Shown piece after piece: positions 1-9,233 of a stretch of 64,000 nt of DNA. The position numbers were made by a program, and so were the translations under genes. The DNA is from Celerinatantimonas sp046054165 (GTDB taxonomy: Bacteria > Pseudomonadota > Gammaproteobacteria > Enterobacterales > Celerinatantimonadaceae): assembly GCF_046054165.1 (NCBI RefSeq), contig NZ_JBFNXK010000002.1, positions 62,001 to 126,000 of the forward strand, written 5' to 3'. How positions within the stretch are numbered: the stretch's first letter is position 1; the number at the start of each line of letters is the position of its first letter. Under the pieces are notes generated by a model. That model ran no database searches. It worked only from the letters and a program-made list of their open reading frames with translations, and was not told where the DNA came from.

Positions 1-2
1 AT

Positions 3-410
3 TTAAATCAACAAACAATTCCAACCCATCCGTCAGAACTTGCCAATTTTGATTGTCTTTATTATCCCCGAGGGACCAAACTTCCCAGTTGGCAACTTCA
101 GCACCGGATCCACAAAGATGAACTGATTCGAGTCAATGTCAAAGCGCTCTTTGCCACCAATAATAGTGAATCTATTCGCGATGCAGCGCTGCAAGGATTA
201 GGTATTGCAATGCTTCCAGACTTTAGTGCAATGGCGGCGATCGATTCGGGAACCCTGATCGAAGTACTGCCGGAGTGGCAAGTGATTGATGAATTTTCCA
301 CCCATATCTGGATTATTCGTCCTTACTCAGCCAAAGTGCCCCGCGTGATCCAAGTCTTTTCCCAATGGTTACGACAACGATTTGCTTCCCAGCTTCCCCC
401 CGAATCATAA
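3..410 (+). CDS. LysR-type transcriptional regulator, 3' part only
   Basis: The frame is already open at the left edge of the window and runs about 135 residues to a TAA stop, so only the C-terminal part of the protein is present. What is seen is the second half of the effector-binding domain (type 2 periplasmic-binding fold), including the typical GLGIAMLPDF stretch near residue 70 and the closing hydrophobic and arginine-rich segment (VFSQWLRQRF). The N-terminal helix-turn-helix lies outside the window. LysR proteins are cytoplasmic DNA-binding regulators that usually respond to a small molecule and act on a neighbouring gene; the target cannot be told from here. The family call is firm, the specificity unknown. 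Confidence 0.85.
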   Translation, partial: LNQQTIPTHPSELANFDCLYYPRGTKLPSWQLQHRIHKDELIRVNVKALFATNNSESIRDAALQGLGIAMLPDFSAMAAIDSGTLIEVLPEWQVIDEFSTHIWIIRPYSAKVPRVIQVFSQWLRQRFASQLPPES

Positions 411-507
411 CCCATCTACAACAAATCCCTATTTTTGATGTATTTATCATCTCATTTGCTAATTTCTTAGCCATACTTACAAAATGGACAATAGTATGTG
501 AGATAAA

Positions 508-1590
508 ATGGGCCGTTGGATCCGATTTAAAAATTTTTTACGCCAATGCGATAAAACCAGACGACGCTCTACTCGCCGTTTCGAGATACTCATTTACTGG
601 TTGCTTGGCCATATTAATCCTGCCACAGAACTACAATGGCCCCCATCGGAGATCCATTCCATATTAGTTTTGCGCAATAATAAGCGATTGGGAAATATTA
701 CTTTTTTAATCCCTTTTCTGCACGATCTCATACAACGATATCCCAAAGCCCAAATAGAACTTATCATTCCACTCCCTTGGCAACAACAGATCATTGACCA
801 TTTTGGAATTGAAGTTCACATCTCGCAAATTAGTTTCCGCCATCTCTGGAAAACGCTACGACTCATCTACCAACTTAAACATCGCACCTATGACATGATT
901 ATCATGCCATTCAGTTCATCCACGGATGCGATTCTGGCTGCCTTATTACGCAGTCGTTATAAAATCGCCTTTTATCATCCCTATCGCCACTTTATCTTCA
1001 ACCATAATATCGAAACCCAACAGCGAGCCCTCCATAGTGCCTATTCGGCATTAGCGCTATGGGATAAAAATCTGTTAAAAGGAAATTATCGACTTAAATT
1101 TTCTCCAACCGAACAACAGCGGATCCAAAAATTACAATGCCAGTTGCATTCAACTCATCAATATCGCATCGGCTTTTTTCGAGGGGCCCGGGGGGAAAAG
1201 GTTATTTCTGATCCGACTTGGAAATTACTTATTGAACACGTCAATCAAAAAATTCCAACTATTCAATGGATTGAAATATTACATCCGGGCGAAAAAACCG
1301 CCCCTCTCGCGGTGAAGGGACTCCAAACCATCAAAACGTATTGTATTCGCGAACTGGCTATGCAAATGGCTGCTTTTGATCTTTTTATTAGCGGTGATAC
1401 CGGTCCATTGCATCTTGCCGATGCCGCTGATGCATTTTGTCTGGGACTATTTACTCAAACCGATCCTTGTATTTATGGATGTATCGGCGAACATGGATTT
1501 AACCTCGATTTGCGTCAAGGTATTGATGAACAGAGGATTAGCCAAATCGTGATCAGCTGGCTGACGCTTCACTCTCATCATGTCGCATAA
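508..1590 (+). CDS. Glycosyltransferase family 9 (heptosyltransferase-like)
   Basis: A 360-residue protein with the two-Rossmann GT-B layout of ADP-heptose:LPS heptosyltransferases. An N-terminal segment around residues 50-90 (ILVLRNNKRLGNITFLIPFL) fits the acceptor-side domain. The family signature GDTGPLHLADA near residue 300 lies in the nucleotide-sugar site. A basic N-terminus (about 45 residues rich in R/K) precedes the domain and may attach it to the inner membrane. Members add heptose or related sugars to the LPS core from the cytoplasmic face. There is no other LPS-core gene next to it, so which sugar it adds cannot be said. The ATG at 508 has only a weak Shine-Dalgarno (GAG). Confidence 0.85.
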   Translation: MGRWIRFKNFLRQCDKTRRRSTRRFEILIYWLLGHINPATELQWPPSEIHSILVLRNNKRLGNITFLIPFLHDLIQRYPKAQIELIIPLPWQQQIIDHFGIEVHISQISFRHLWKTLRLIYQLKHRTYDMIIMPFSSSTDAILAALLRSRYKIAFYHPYRHFIFNHNIETQQRALHSAYSALALWDKNLLKGNYRLKFSPTEQQRIQKLQCQLHSTHQYRIGFFRGARGEKVISDPTWKLLIEHVNQKIPTIQWIEILHPGEKTAPLAVKGLQTIKTYCIRELAMQMAAFDLFISGDTGPLHLADAADAFCLGLFTQTDPCIYGCIGEHGFNLDLRQGIDEQRISQIVISWLTLHSHHVA

Positions 1591-1721
1591 AGCCATGAGC
1601 ACACTCGATACCAAGATACTTTTTACACCCTCAAGCATTATTTTCCCTGATGCTCATTTGACAATCGAGCTATAGCACCATAGGGTTATTTTTTGGCTTG
1701 TTTAATTCCAAGGGTTCGTTT

Positions 1722-3623
1722 GTGGTTGTCACTCTTATTCCCCTGATCTCTTTATTCGTCAGTAGCTTCATTATTATGATGGGCTTTGGACTCATTGGTA
1801 TTGTATTACCGGTACGAATGAGCGTCTCAGGCATTGATACCACAAACATCGGTTTAATTCTTTCAATGTATGCCGTCGGCATGATGTTCGGTGGGATCTA
1901 CAGTCGCCGCCTGATTGCTCGGGTTGGGCATATTCGCATGTTTGCCGCCTGTGCCGCCTTAGGTGCGATCAGTGTTTTAGGATTCTCATTAACCAGTAAT
2001 ACCTGGGTTTGGGGAATGCTACGCATGTTTCTGGGATTTTGTAGTGCCTGCGCATTTTCAGTTATTGATGGTTGGCTGAGTGATGAAGCCAGTGAAGCAA
2101 ACCGAGGGCGGATCCTAGCGACTAGCCAGATAACGGCGATGTCCGCGATGTTTGTCAGTCAGTTTATGATTAACTTAGCCCCTATAGAAGAACCAACCTT
2201 ATTCATTATTGGAGGATTATTTTTTTGCGCCGGCATTATTCCGTTAACGATGAGTCGTCGCTCGGGTCCTGTCGTCCAAGAAACCACAAGCATGTCATTA
2301 TTGACGCTAGTACAAAAGTCTCCCTTGGGAGTTACCTGCTGCTTTGCCAGTGGCTTATTGTATAACGGAGCCATGAATATGCTCCCCATTTTTGCGAACC
2401 ATCACCATATCACTGGTTTTTTACTCTCTTTATTTATGGCATCCGCTGTCATGGGTAGTTTTTTATTACAGTTCCCCATTGGAATACTTTCAGATCGATT
2501 TGACCGGCGAACTGTTTTATTCAACCTTTTAATCGTCAACATGCTAGCAACGGCCCTAGTTCCTCTCTTTGCCGGATTGAATTGGCTACCCTTGATGATG
2601 TTATTTATCGGGATTGCCAATGGCGTGTTCGCCTGCATGTACCCCATGAGTATTTCCGAAACCTTTGACCGAATCCAAAAATCCGATATGGCCGCTGCGA
2701 TGGGAGGATTACTGATCGTTTATGCCCTCGGAGCTGTTGCAGGTCCTTTACTCTCGTCTTACGCTATGAAAATTTTGGGAGATAATGCGTTATTTATTTT
2801 CTTAATTATTTGTCAATTGGGACTGCTGGCGTTTGTGTTCTACCGGATGAAAACGCGAGCCGCACTTCCCATTGCTGCTCAGGAAAGTTTCGTCATGCAA
2901 ACTGAAGTAGGTTCAGCCATGTATGATTTAGACCCCCGAATTCCACAAGAAGGATCCTATTCCCCCGATCATTTAGAAACTCAAGTAGCAGCAACCATTG
3001 CTGAAAACAGCCCGGCCGCAGCCGTTCGAATGGCGATTGAAATTGCTCAGACTGCACCGGAAAAGGCTGCTGAATTATGTTCTCGATTAGCACAGATTGA
3101 CGATATCGAAGTCGGTCGACTCTATGTGGCCATCGTAGAAGCCGCACCGGAACTCAGCCAAGATATCGCCGATGCATTAGCCAGCAACGCTCCGGAACAA
3201 ACGGCTGAATTAGTCGCTTGGATGAGTGATCATTATCCTGAAAAACTGCAAAATATCGTTTTAGCTATCGCAAATCAGTACCCAACAGATCACCAAGAAA
3301 ATATACCAGATACGACAGCAGATGAGATAATGACTAATGAGGATATGCGACCCGCCGATTTGGAAGCTTATCAGGAATCAGCTGCAGAACTGGTCTCTCA
3401 CTATGTTGAAAATCATCCGGAGCAAGCCATTGATATCGCCGCTGCGGTCATTGAAAATGTTCCGGAAGCAGCCTCGGATATCGTTGAATTATTACATGGT
3501 GCAGAACAAATTGATGAATCCGCCTTAAGCTCCGATATTCATGACGCACCGCCCCATACCGATTCCCAAAAAACCTCTAAAAAAGAAAGTACTTCTTCAA
3601 CACCTGGAACTGATACACACTAA
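1722..3623 (+). CDS. MFS transporter with long C-terminal helical-repeat domain
   Basis: About 633 residues if translation starts at the GTG at 1722, which has AAGGG seven bases upstream; an in-frame TTG at 1698 lacks such a site. Residues 1-390 form a twelve-helix major facilitator domain resembling the YcaD-type drug/sugar permeases, with the conserved loop GGIYSRRLIARVGH after helix 2 and an FPIGILSDRFDRR loop in the second half. The remaining 230 or so residues are hydrophilic and acidic and contain repeated short helices of the pattern IAxxxPExAAxL (for example AQTAPEKAAELCSRLAQ, ASNAPEQTAELVAWM, IENVPEAASDIVELL), ending in a Ser/Thr/Lys tail. MFS permeases normally stop near 400 residues, so this tail is an added cytosolic domain, possibly for protein contacts. 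The substrate is unknown. Confidence 0.85.
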   Translation: MVVTLIPLISLFVSSFIIMMGFGLIGIVLPVRMSVSGIDTTNIGLILSMYAVGMMFGGIYSRRLIARVGHIRMFAACAALGAISVLGFSLTSNTWVWGMLRMFLGFCSACAFSVIDGWLSDEASEANRGRILATSQITAMSAMFVSQFMINLAPIEEPTLFIIGGLFFCAGIIPLTMSRRSGPVVQETTSMSLLTLVQKSPLGVTCCFASGLLYNGAMNMLPIFANHHHITGFLLSLFMASAVMGSFLLQFPIGILSDRFDRRTVLFNLLIVNMLATALVPLFAGLNWLPLMMLFIGIANGVFACMYPMSISETFDRIQKSDMAAAMGGLLIVYALGAVAGPLLSSYAMKILGDNALFIFLIICQLGLLAFVFYRMKTRAALPIAAQESFVMQTEVGSAMYDLDPRIPQEGSYSPDHLETQVAATIAENSPAAAVRMAIEIAQTAPEKAAELCSRLAQIDDIEVGRLYVAIVEAAPELSQDIADALASNAPEQTAELVAWMSDHYPEKLQNIVLAIANQYPTDHQENIPDTTADEIMTNEDMRPADLEAYQESAAELVSHYVENHPEQAIDIAAAVIENVPEAASDIVELLHGAEQIDESALSSDIHDAPPHTDSQKTSKKESTSSTPGTDTH

Positions 3624-3653
3624 AATTTAGCTCTAAAACTGCTGGTATGATCA

Positions 3654-3684
3654 AAAAATCCGGGGCAAATATCCCCGGATTTTT
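3654..3684. terminator. Bidirectional terminator between MFS gene and fbaA
   Basis: A GC-rich hairpin (stem ATCCGGGG / CCCCGGAT, seven-base loop) has A-runs on the left and T-runs on the right, so it has a U-tract on both strands. It sits between the convergent ends of the MFS gene and fbaA and should stop transcription from both sides. Confidence 0.85.
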
Positions 3685-3723
3685 AGCGACTGACTTTTAC
3701 TGAAACACATTCAGTGCCAATAA

Positions 3724-4800
3724 TTAAAGAACGTCGATTGCTTTCAAATCATTGAAGGCACGTTCCAGACGAGCAATCATTGACAGTTCGCCAGCACGTA
3801 ACCAAACGCGTGGATCATAGAATTTTTTGTTAGGTTGATCTTCACCTTTAGGGTTACCAATCTGACCTTGCAGATAAGCTTCGTTTTCTTTGTAATAGTT
3901 CAGAATACCTTCCCAAGTCGCCCACTGAGTATCAGTATCGATGTTCATTTTGATAACACCATAGCTGATTGCTTCGCGGATTTCTTCCAGAGTTGAACCT
4001 GAACCACCGTGGAATACGAAGTTCAACGATTTTTCTGGCAGACCGAATTTTTCAGAAACATATTTCTGAGAATCACGCAGAATAGTTGGTTTCAGAACCA
4101 CGTTACCTGGTTTGTAAACGCCATGAACGTTACCGAAAGAAGCCGCAATTGTGAAACAAGGGCTAATCGCATTCAGTTTTTCATAAGCGTAAGCAACATC
4201 TTCTGGTTGAGTATACAGTGAAGAGGCTTCCATATGGCTGTTATCAACGCCGTCTTCTTCACCACCAGTACAACCTAATTCAATTTCCAGAGTCATGCCC
4301 ATTTTAGACATACGTTCCAAATATTTAGAACTGATTTCAATATTTTCTTCAAGGCTCTGTTCTGACAGATCCAACATGTGTGAACTGAACAGTGGTTTAC
4401 CTGTTTCTGCAAAATGTTTTTCACCTGCATCCAACAGTCCATCAATCCAAGGCAGCAATTTTTTCGCAGCATGGTCTGTATGCAGAATAACAGGAACACC
4501 ATAATGTTCAGCCATAGCATGAACGTGTTTAGCACCTGCAATCGCACCTAAAATCTGAGGTTGCTGACCTTCCAGTTTTACACCTTTACCTGCTAAGAAA
4601 CCGGCACCGCCATTAGAGAACTGGATAATAACAGGTGATTTAACTTTAGCAGCAGCTTCTAATACAGCATTGATTGAATCGCTGTTAACACAGTTAACAG
4701 CAGGCAGAGCAAAACCATTTTCTTTGGCAACAGCGAATACTTTTTGTACGTCTTCGCCGGTGATTACACCTGGTTTTACCACATCAAAAATCTTAGACAT
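3724..4800 (-). CDS. fbaA: Fructose-bisphosphate aldolase, class II
   Basis: A 358-residue class IIA aldolase that reversibly splits fructose 1,6-bisphosphate into glyceraldehyde 3-phosphate and dihydroxyacetone phosphate in glycolysis and gluconeogenesis. The zinc-site stretch LHTDHAAKK (Asp109, His110) and the later glycine-rich phosphate loop FHGGSGS are intact, and the length matches the E. coli enzyme (359). It is the last gene of the minus-strand series tkt-epd-pgk-fbaA, 127 bases after pgk, an order conserved in enteric bacteria and vibrios. A hairpin at 4889-4911 between pgk and fbaA could act as a processing point or attenuator. Start ATG at 4800, with GAAGC upstream. Confidence 0.97.
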   Translation of the reverse strand: MSKIFDVVKPGVITGEDVQKVFAVAKENGFALPAVNCVNSDSINAVLEAAAKVKSPVIIQFSNGGAGFLAGKGVKLEGQQPQILGAIAGAKHVHAMAEHYGVPVILHTDHAAKKLLPWIDGLLDAGEKHFAETGKPLFSSHMLDLSEQSLEENIEISSKYLERMSKMGMTLEIELGCTGGEEDGVDNSHMEASSLYTQPEDVAYAYEKLNAISPCFTIAASFGNVHGVYKPGNVVLKPTILRDSQKYVSEKFGLPEKSLNFVFHGGSGSTLEEIREAISYGVIKMNIDTDTQWATWEGILNYYKENEAYLQGQIGNPKGEDQPNKKFYDPRVWLRAGELSMIARLERAFNDLKAIDVL

Positions 4801-4888
4801 ATCGGCTTCCCGTCTCGTTTAAATGTAAATTTTATTTTAACAGAATATGATCAAGGTGCGATTAAAATATAGACAACACCTCTGAAGA

Positions 4889-4911
4889 AAGGTGTGGCCT
4901 TGGACCACACC
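4889..4911 (-). promoter_or_regulatory. Hairpin in the pgk-fbaA spacer
   Basis: A perfect 8-bp stem (AGGTGTGG / CCACACCT, seven-base loop) lies in the pgk-fbaA spacer. On the minus strand it is followed by TTCTTC, a poor U-tract, so it may be a weak terminator or an RNA-processing/stability hairpin rather than a full stop. Confidence 0.5.
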
Positions 4912-4927
4912 TCATAAAACAACTTGA

Positions 4928-6091
4928 TTACGCTTTAGCACGTTCTTCAAGCATCGCTACAGCAGGCAGTTTTTTACCTTCAACGAATTCAAGGAATGCG
5001 CCACCACCAGTAGAGATATAAGAAACTTTATCTTTGATACCGAATTTATCGATTGCAGCCAAAGTGTCACCACCCCCTGCAATTGAAAATGCATCACTTT
5101 CAGCAATCGCATTCGCAATCACTTTAGTACCTTCTGCAAACTGATCGAACTCAAATACACCAACAGGACCGTTCCACAGAATAGTTTTCGCACTTTTCAG
5201 AATGTCGGCCAACTCAGCAGAAGAATTTGGACCTAAGTCAAAGATCATATCGTCGTCTGCAACATCAGCAACCGCTTTAGTGGTTGCAACGGCAGTTTCA
5301 GAAAACTCTTTACCCACAACAACATCAGTAGCGACAGGAATAGAACCTTTGCTCATTAAACCTTTAGCAGTATCCACCAAATCGGCTTCATACAAAGATT
5401 TACCAACATTACCACCTTTAGCTGCGATGAAAGTATTCGCAATCCCACCGCCGACAACCAACTGATCCGCAATTTTAGATAGTGATTCTAAAACAGTCAG
5501 TTTAGTTGAAACTTTAGATCCACCCACGATGGCAACCATGGGGCGAGCAGGATGATCCATCGCTTTACCCAGTGCATCTAATTCAGCCGCCAACAGAGGA
5601 CCAGCACAAGCAACTTCAGCAAACATACCTACACCATGAGTTGACGCCTGAGCACGGTGAGCGGTACCGAATGCATCCATGACATAAACATCACACAGCG
5701 CAGCCATTTTTTTAGCCAATGCTTCGTCGTTTTTCTTTTCGCCTTTATTGAAACGAACGTTTTCTAACACGACGACTTCACCAGCATTAACTTCAATGCC
5801 GTCTAAATAATCTTTCGCCAGACGAACAGGCACATCTAATGCGTCGTTGAGGTAATCAACAACAGGCTGGAGTGAAAATTCTTCATTATATTCACCTTCA
5901 GTTGGACGACCCAAATGAGAAGTGATCATCAATTTAGCGCCTTTTTCCAGAGCCAATTTGATCGTTGGGATAGATGCCAAAATACGGGCATCAGAAGTTA
6001 CTTTACCTGCTTTCACTGGAACGTTCAGATCTTCACGAACGAGAACTCGTTTGCCATTCAGATCTAAGTCAGCCATTTTGATAATTGCCAT
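4928..6091 (-). CDS. pgk: Phosphoglycerate kinase
   Basis: A 387-residue monomeric kinase converting 1,3-bisphosphoglycerate and ADP to 3-phosphoglycerate and ATP. The N-terminal substrate domain begins with the conserved KRVLVREDLNVP segment, followed by TSHLGRP around residue 60. The C-terminal nucleotide domain carries NGPVGVFE and the GGGDT loop near residue 340. The length is that of the bacterial family and no key residue is missing. It lies 61 bases downstream of epd and upstream of fbaA on the same strand, so the three are probably co-transcribed. The ATG at 6091 is preceded by AAGAGGA. Confidence 0.97.
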   Translation of the reverse strand: MAIIKMADLDLNGKRVLVREDLNVPVKAGKVTSDARILASIPTIKLALEKGAKLMITSHLGRPTEGEYNEEFSLQPVVDYLNDALDVPVRLAKDYLDGIEVNAGEVVVLENVRFNKGEKKNDEALAKKMAALCDVYVMDAFGTAHRAQASTHGVGMFAEVACAGPLLAAELDALGKAMDHPARPMVAIVGGSKVSTKLTVLESLSKIADQLVVGGGIANTFIAAKGGNVGKSLYEADLVDTAKGLMSKGSIPVATDVVVGKEFSETAVATTKAVADVADDDMIFDLGPNSSAELADILKSAKTILWNGPVGVFEFDQFAEGTKVIANAIAESDAFSIAGGGDTLAAIDKFGIKDKVSYISTGGGAFLEFVEGKKLPAVAMLEERAKA

Positions 6092-6152
6092 TATCAGTCC
6101 TCTTTATGATATTAGAAGTAAGCCATTACCTTTGGTTCTACCGCCAAAGAGA

Positions 6153-7169
6153 TTACAAATTTGCCATATACTGAGCCGTATCTAATATACGGTTGGCAAA
6201 TCCCCACTCATTACCGCACCAACTCAACACTTTTACCAACGTCTTATCACTAACGTGGGTCTGACTTCCGGTCACGATGCAGGAGTAGGAATTATGGTTG
6301 AGATCAATCGAAACCAACGGCTTCTCAGTATAATTCAATATACCCTGTAATGTACCCTGTGTGGCAGCCTGTATGGCTTGATTTACATCAGAAACTGTAA
6401 CTTTTTTACACACAGTTACACATAAATCCAGAGTAATTACATTTTGAGCCGGGCTCCGGAGCTCAATTGCCTCAAATTTACTCTTAAATTTGGGCAAAAC
6501 TCTTTCGATTTCGCGAGATAACCCCGATTTAACCGGAATTACCGATACACCCGCCGCCTGGCTTAACTGAAAGCCATGACCCAACACCTCATTTCCTTCC
6601 GACGATTCAAAATCGGTCGAACGAATTGTAGTAATACTACCACATTTTACCCCAAAGGCTCGATCCAATACATCAATTACCGGGATCATCGCATTCGAGA
6701 TACAGCTGCCACTAGATACAATCCGATCACGAGAAGTTAACATATGCTGATTAATTCCAAAAACAACAGTAGCATCAACATCAGAATCAGCAGAATGAGC
6801 ATAGAGTACGCGACGGGCCCCGCCATTAATATGCCATTGCGCATGCTCCCGACGACAAAAAACAGAGCTACAATCGATGACGATATCAACTTCCAACCTT
6901 CGCCAGTTGAGCTGCTTCGGATCAGCACATGCAAATAACTCAATGACAGACGAACCTATCTGAACGCGATTATTCTGTAATGAAATGGGATGAGGCACAT
7001 CGCCACGGATCGCATCATGCTGCAGTTGCCGGGCAATCGATTCAGGATTGATCAATTCGTTGATAGCAACTAATTCAAATTGCTGACGATATTTTTCTGA
7101 ATATAAAGCCCGGACCAGACAATGCCCCATAGAACCGAATCCATTCAAGGCTACTTTAATTTTGCCCAT
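6153..7169 (-). CDS. epd: D-erythrose-4-phosphate dehydrogenase
   Basis: A 338-residue member of the GAPDH family. It has the N-terminal NAD-binding start KVALNGFGSMG, the catalytic cysteine in SGSCISNAMIPV near residue 153, and the C-terminal WCGNEWGF segment. Position between tkt and pgk, and the divergence from true GAPDH (SCIS in place of SCTT), point to Epd. Epd oxidises erythrose 4-phosphate to 4-phosphoerythronate on the way to pyridoxal 5'-phosphate. Epd and GAPDH are hard to separate on sequence alone, so a secondary GAPDH is the alternative. The ATG at 7169 has a GAGGA ribosome site. Confidence 0.88.
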   Translation of the reverse strand: MGKIKVALNGFGSMGHCLVRALYSEKYRQQFELVAINELINPESIARQLQHDAIRGDVPHPISLQNNRVQIGSSVIELFACADPKQLNWRRLEVDIVIDCSSVFCRREHAQWHINGGARRVLYAHSADSDVDATVVFGINQHMLTSRDRIVSSGSCISNAMIPVIDVLDRAFGVKCGSITTIRSTDFESSEGNEVLGHGFQLSQAAGVSVIPVKSGLSREIERVLPKFKSKFEAIELRSPAQNVITLDLCVTVCKKVTVSDVNQAIQAATQGTLQGILNYTEKPLVSIDLNHNSYSCIVTGSQTHVSDKTLVKVLSWCGNEWGFANRILDTAQYMANL

Positions 7170-7182
7170 TTCATCCTCTTTC

Positions 7183-7218
7183 CAAAAAAAAACCCCAACC
7201 GAACGTCGAGGTTTTTAT
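7183..7218 (-). terminator. Probable terminator between tkt and epd
   Basis: An imperfect hairpin with arms AAAACC / GGTTTT and an inner CGA/TCG pair is followed on the minus strand by a run of nine T. It lies directly after the tkt stop and just before the epd start. It probably ends most tkt transcripts or lets only some read through into epd. Confidence 0.6.
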
Positions 7219-7241
7219 GATCTAGTTAAGCATTGAGATGA

Positions 7242-9233
7242 TTACAACGAATTTGCCTGAGCAACAACATTCTCTACAGTGAAACCAAACTCTTTAAACA
7301 GTTCACCGGCTGGAGCTGATTCACCAAAAGTGGTCATCCCGATCACTTTGCCGTCAAAGCCAACGTATTTGAACCAAAAATCAGCAATACCCGCTTCAAT
7401 AGCAACGCGTTTACGTACGGCTAAAGGCAGAACTGATTCCCGATAAGCATCATCTTGTTTATCGAATATTTCGGTACATGGCATAGAAACAATACGAACC
7501 GCCTTGCCCTGCTCTGTTAATTTGGCAGCCGCAGCAACAGCCAACTCAACTTCAGATCCGGTTGCGATCAAAATCAAATCCGGAGTGCCTGCACAATCTT
7601 TTAGAACATAACCACCACGAGCCACATCTTTTAGCTGCTGCGCATCTCGAGGTTGAGGTTCTAAGCCTTGACGCGAGAAAATCAAAGCGGCCGGACCGTC
7701 AGTACGTTCAATAGCACTACGCCATGCCACAGCTGATTCGACTGTATCGCAAGGACGCCATGTATTCATATTCGGGATCAAACGCAGTGTAGAGGTTTGT
7801 TCAACCGCTTGGTGAGTCGGTCCATCTTCACCCAATCCAATGGAGTCATGGGTATAAACAAAGATCGAATGCGCTTTCATCAAAGCCGCCATACGAACCG
7901 CATTACGCGCGTATTCCATAAACATAAGGAATGTTGCACCGTAAGGCACCAAGCCACCATGCAAAGCCATACCATTCATCATGGCTGACATACCGAATTC
8001 CCGAACCCCATAATGCATGTAGTTACCACTAGCATCATCATGAGTAATCGATTTCGAACCAGACCAAATCGTGAGGTTAGAAGGCGCCAAATCAGCCGAC
8101 CCCCCTAATAATTCAGGCAACTTAGGTCCAAAAGCATTCAAAACGATTTGAGAAGACTGGCGCGTAGCAACTTTTTTCTGTGTCTGTTGCAACTCGCTAA
8201 TGTATTGATCCGCAAAGCTCTGCCAATCTGAAGGTAATTCACCATTCATACGACGGGTAAATTCAGCGGCCAGTTCAGGATACTGAGCTTTATAAGCTGC
8301 AAACAACTGGTTCCACTGCTGCTCAGCCTGTGATCCTTTTTCTTTGGCATCCCACTGTACATAAATATCGGCAGGGATTTCAAATGGAGGATAATTCCAT
8401 CCCAACTCTTTACGAGTTGCAGCGATTTCATCATCTCCCAGAGGGGCACCATGGCAGTCATGAGATCCCGATTTATTCGGTGAACCGAAACCGATCACGG
8501 TTTTCATGCAAATCAATGTTGGTTTTGAGGTATCAGCCCGGGCCGCTTGGATCGCAGCGCTAATAGCATCACTATCATGACCATCTACAGCAGGAATGAC
8601 ATTCCAGCCGTACGCTTCAAACCGTTTAGGGGTATCATCTGTAAACCAACCTTCGACATCCCCATCAATTGAAATTCCGTTGTCATCATAAAATGCGATG
8701 AGTTTACCCAGACCTAAAGTTCCGGCTAATGAACAGGCTTCGTGAGAAATACCTTCCATCAAACACCCATCACCTAAAAATGCATAAGTGAAATGATCGA
8801 CAATATCAAAATTATCGCGGTTAAACTGAGCCGCTAATGTTTTTTCGGCAAGTGCCATACCCACCGCATTCGTGATCCCCTGGCCTAATGGTCCAGTTGT
8901 GGTTTCAACCCCAGCGGTATAGCCATATTCGGGATGACCCGGAGTTTTCGAATGCAATTGACGGAACTGTTTCAGTTCATCAATAGGCAGATCATAACCG
9001 CTCAAATGCAATAGTGAATAAAGTAACATTGAACCATGACCATTCGATAAAACAAAACGATCTCGGTCTGCCCATTTCGGATTCTGAGGATTATGTTTTA
9101 GGTAGTCACGCCATAAAACTTCAGCAATATCAGCCATCCCCATAGGGGCACCTGGATGCCCGGATTTAGCTTTTTGCACGGCATCCATACTTAAAGCTCG
9201 AATTGCATTCGCAAGCTGTCGACGGGAAGACAT
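7242..9233 (-). CDS. tkt: Transketolase
   Basis: A 663-residue thiamine-diphosphate enzyme of the pentose phosphate pathway that moves two-carbon ketol units between sugar phosphates. Visible are the N-terminal substrate histidine region (KSGHPGAPMG), the ThDP/metal motif GDGCLMEGISHEA followed by the metal loop around YDDNGISIDG, the central glutamate region (EFGMSAMMNGMALHGG), and the C-terminal domain with PCTEIFD. The length equals the E. coli TktA/B enzymes. It heads the tkt-epd-pgk-fbaA series; its product erythrose 4-phosphate is the substrate of the next gene. Start ATG at 9233 with CAGGAG upstream. Confidence 0.97.
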   Translation of the reverse strand: MSSRRQLANAIRALSMDAVQKAKSGHPGAPMGMADIAEVLWRDYLKHNPQNPKWADRDRFVLSNGHGSMLLYSLLHLSGYDLPIDELKQFRQLHSKTPGHPEYGYTAGVETTTGPLGQGITNAVGMALAEKTLAAQFNRDNFDIVDHFTYAFLGDGCLMEGISHEACSLAGTLGLGKLIAFYDDNGISIDGDVEGWFTDDTPKRFEAYGWNVIPAVDGHDSDAISAAIQAARADTSKPTLICMKTVIGFGSPNKSGSHDCHGAPLGDDEIAATRKELGWNYPPFEIPADIYVQWDAKEKGSQAEQQWNQLFAAYKAQYPELAAEFTRRMNGELPSDWQSFADQYISELQQTQKKVATRQSSQIVLNAFGPKLPELLGGSADLAPSNLTIWSGSKSITHDDASGNYMHYGVREFGMSAMMNGMALHGGLVPYGATFLMFMEYARNAVRMAALMKAHSIFVYTHDSIGLGEDGPTHQAVEQTSTLRLIPNMNTWRPCDTVESAVAWRSAIERTDGPAALIFSRQGLEPQPRDAQQLKDVARGGYVLKDCAGTPDLILIATGSEVELAVAAAAKLTEQGKAVRIVSMPCTEIFDKQDDAYRESVLPLAVRKRVAIEAGIADFWFKYVGFDGKVIGMTTFGESAPAGELFKEFGFTVENVVAQANSL

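Noticed and set aside
6153..7169. Glyceraldehyde-3-phosphate dehydrogenase (gapA)
   Set aside because: The family is the same, but the place between tkt and pgk and the changed active-site context (SCIS) favour erythrose-4-phosphate dehydrogenase.
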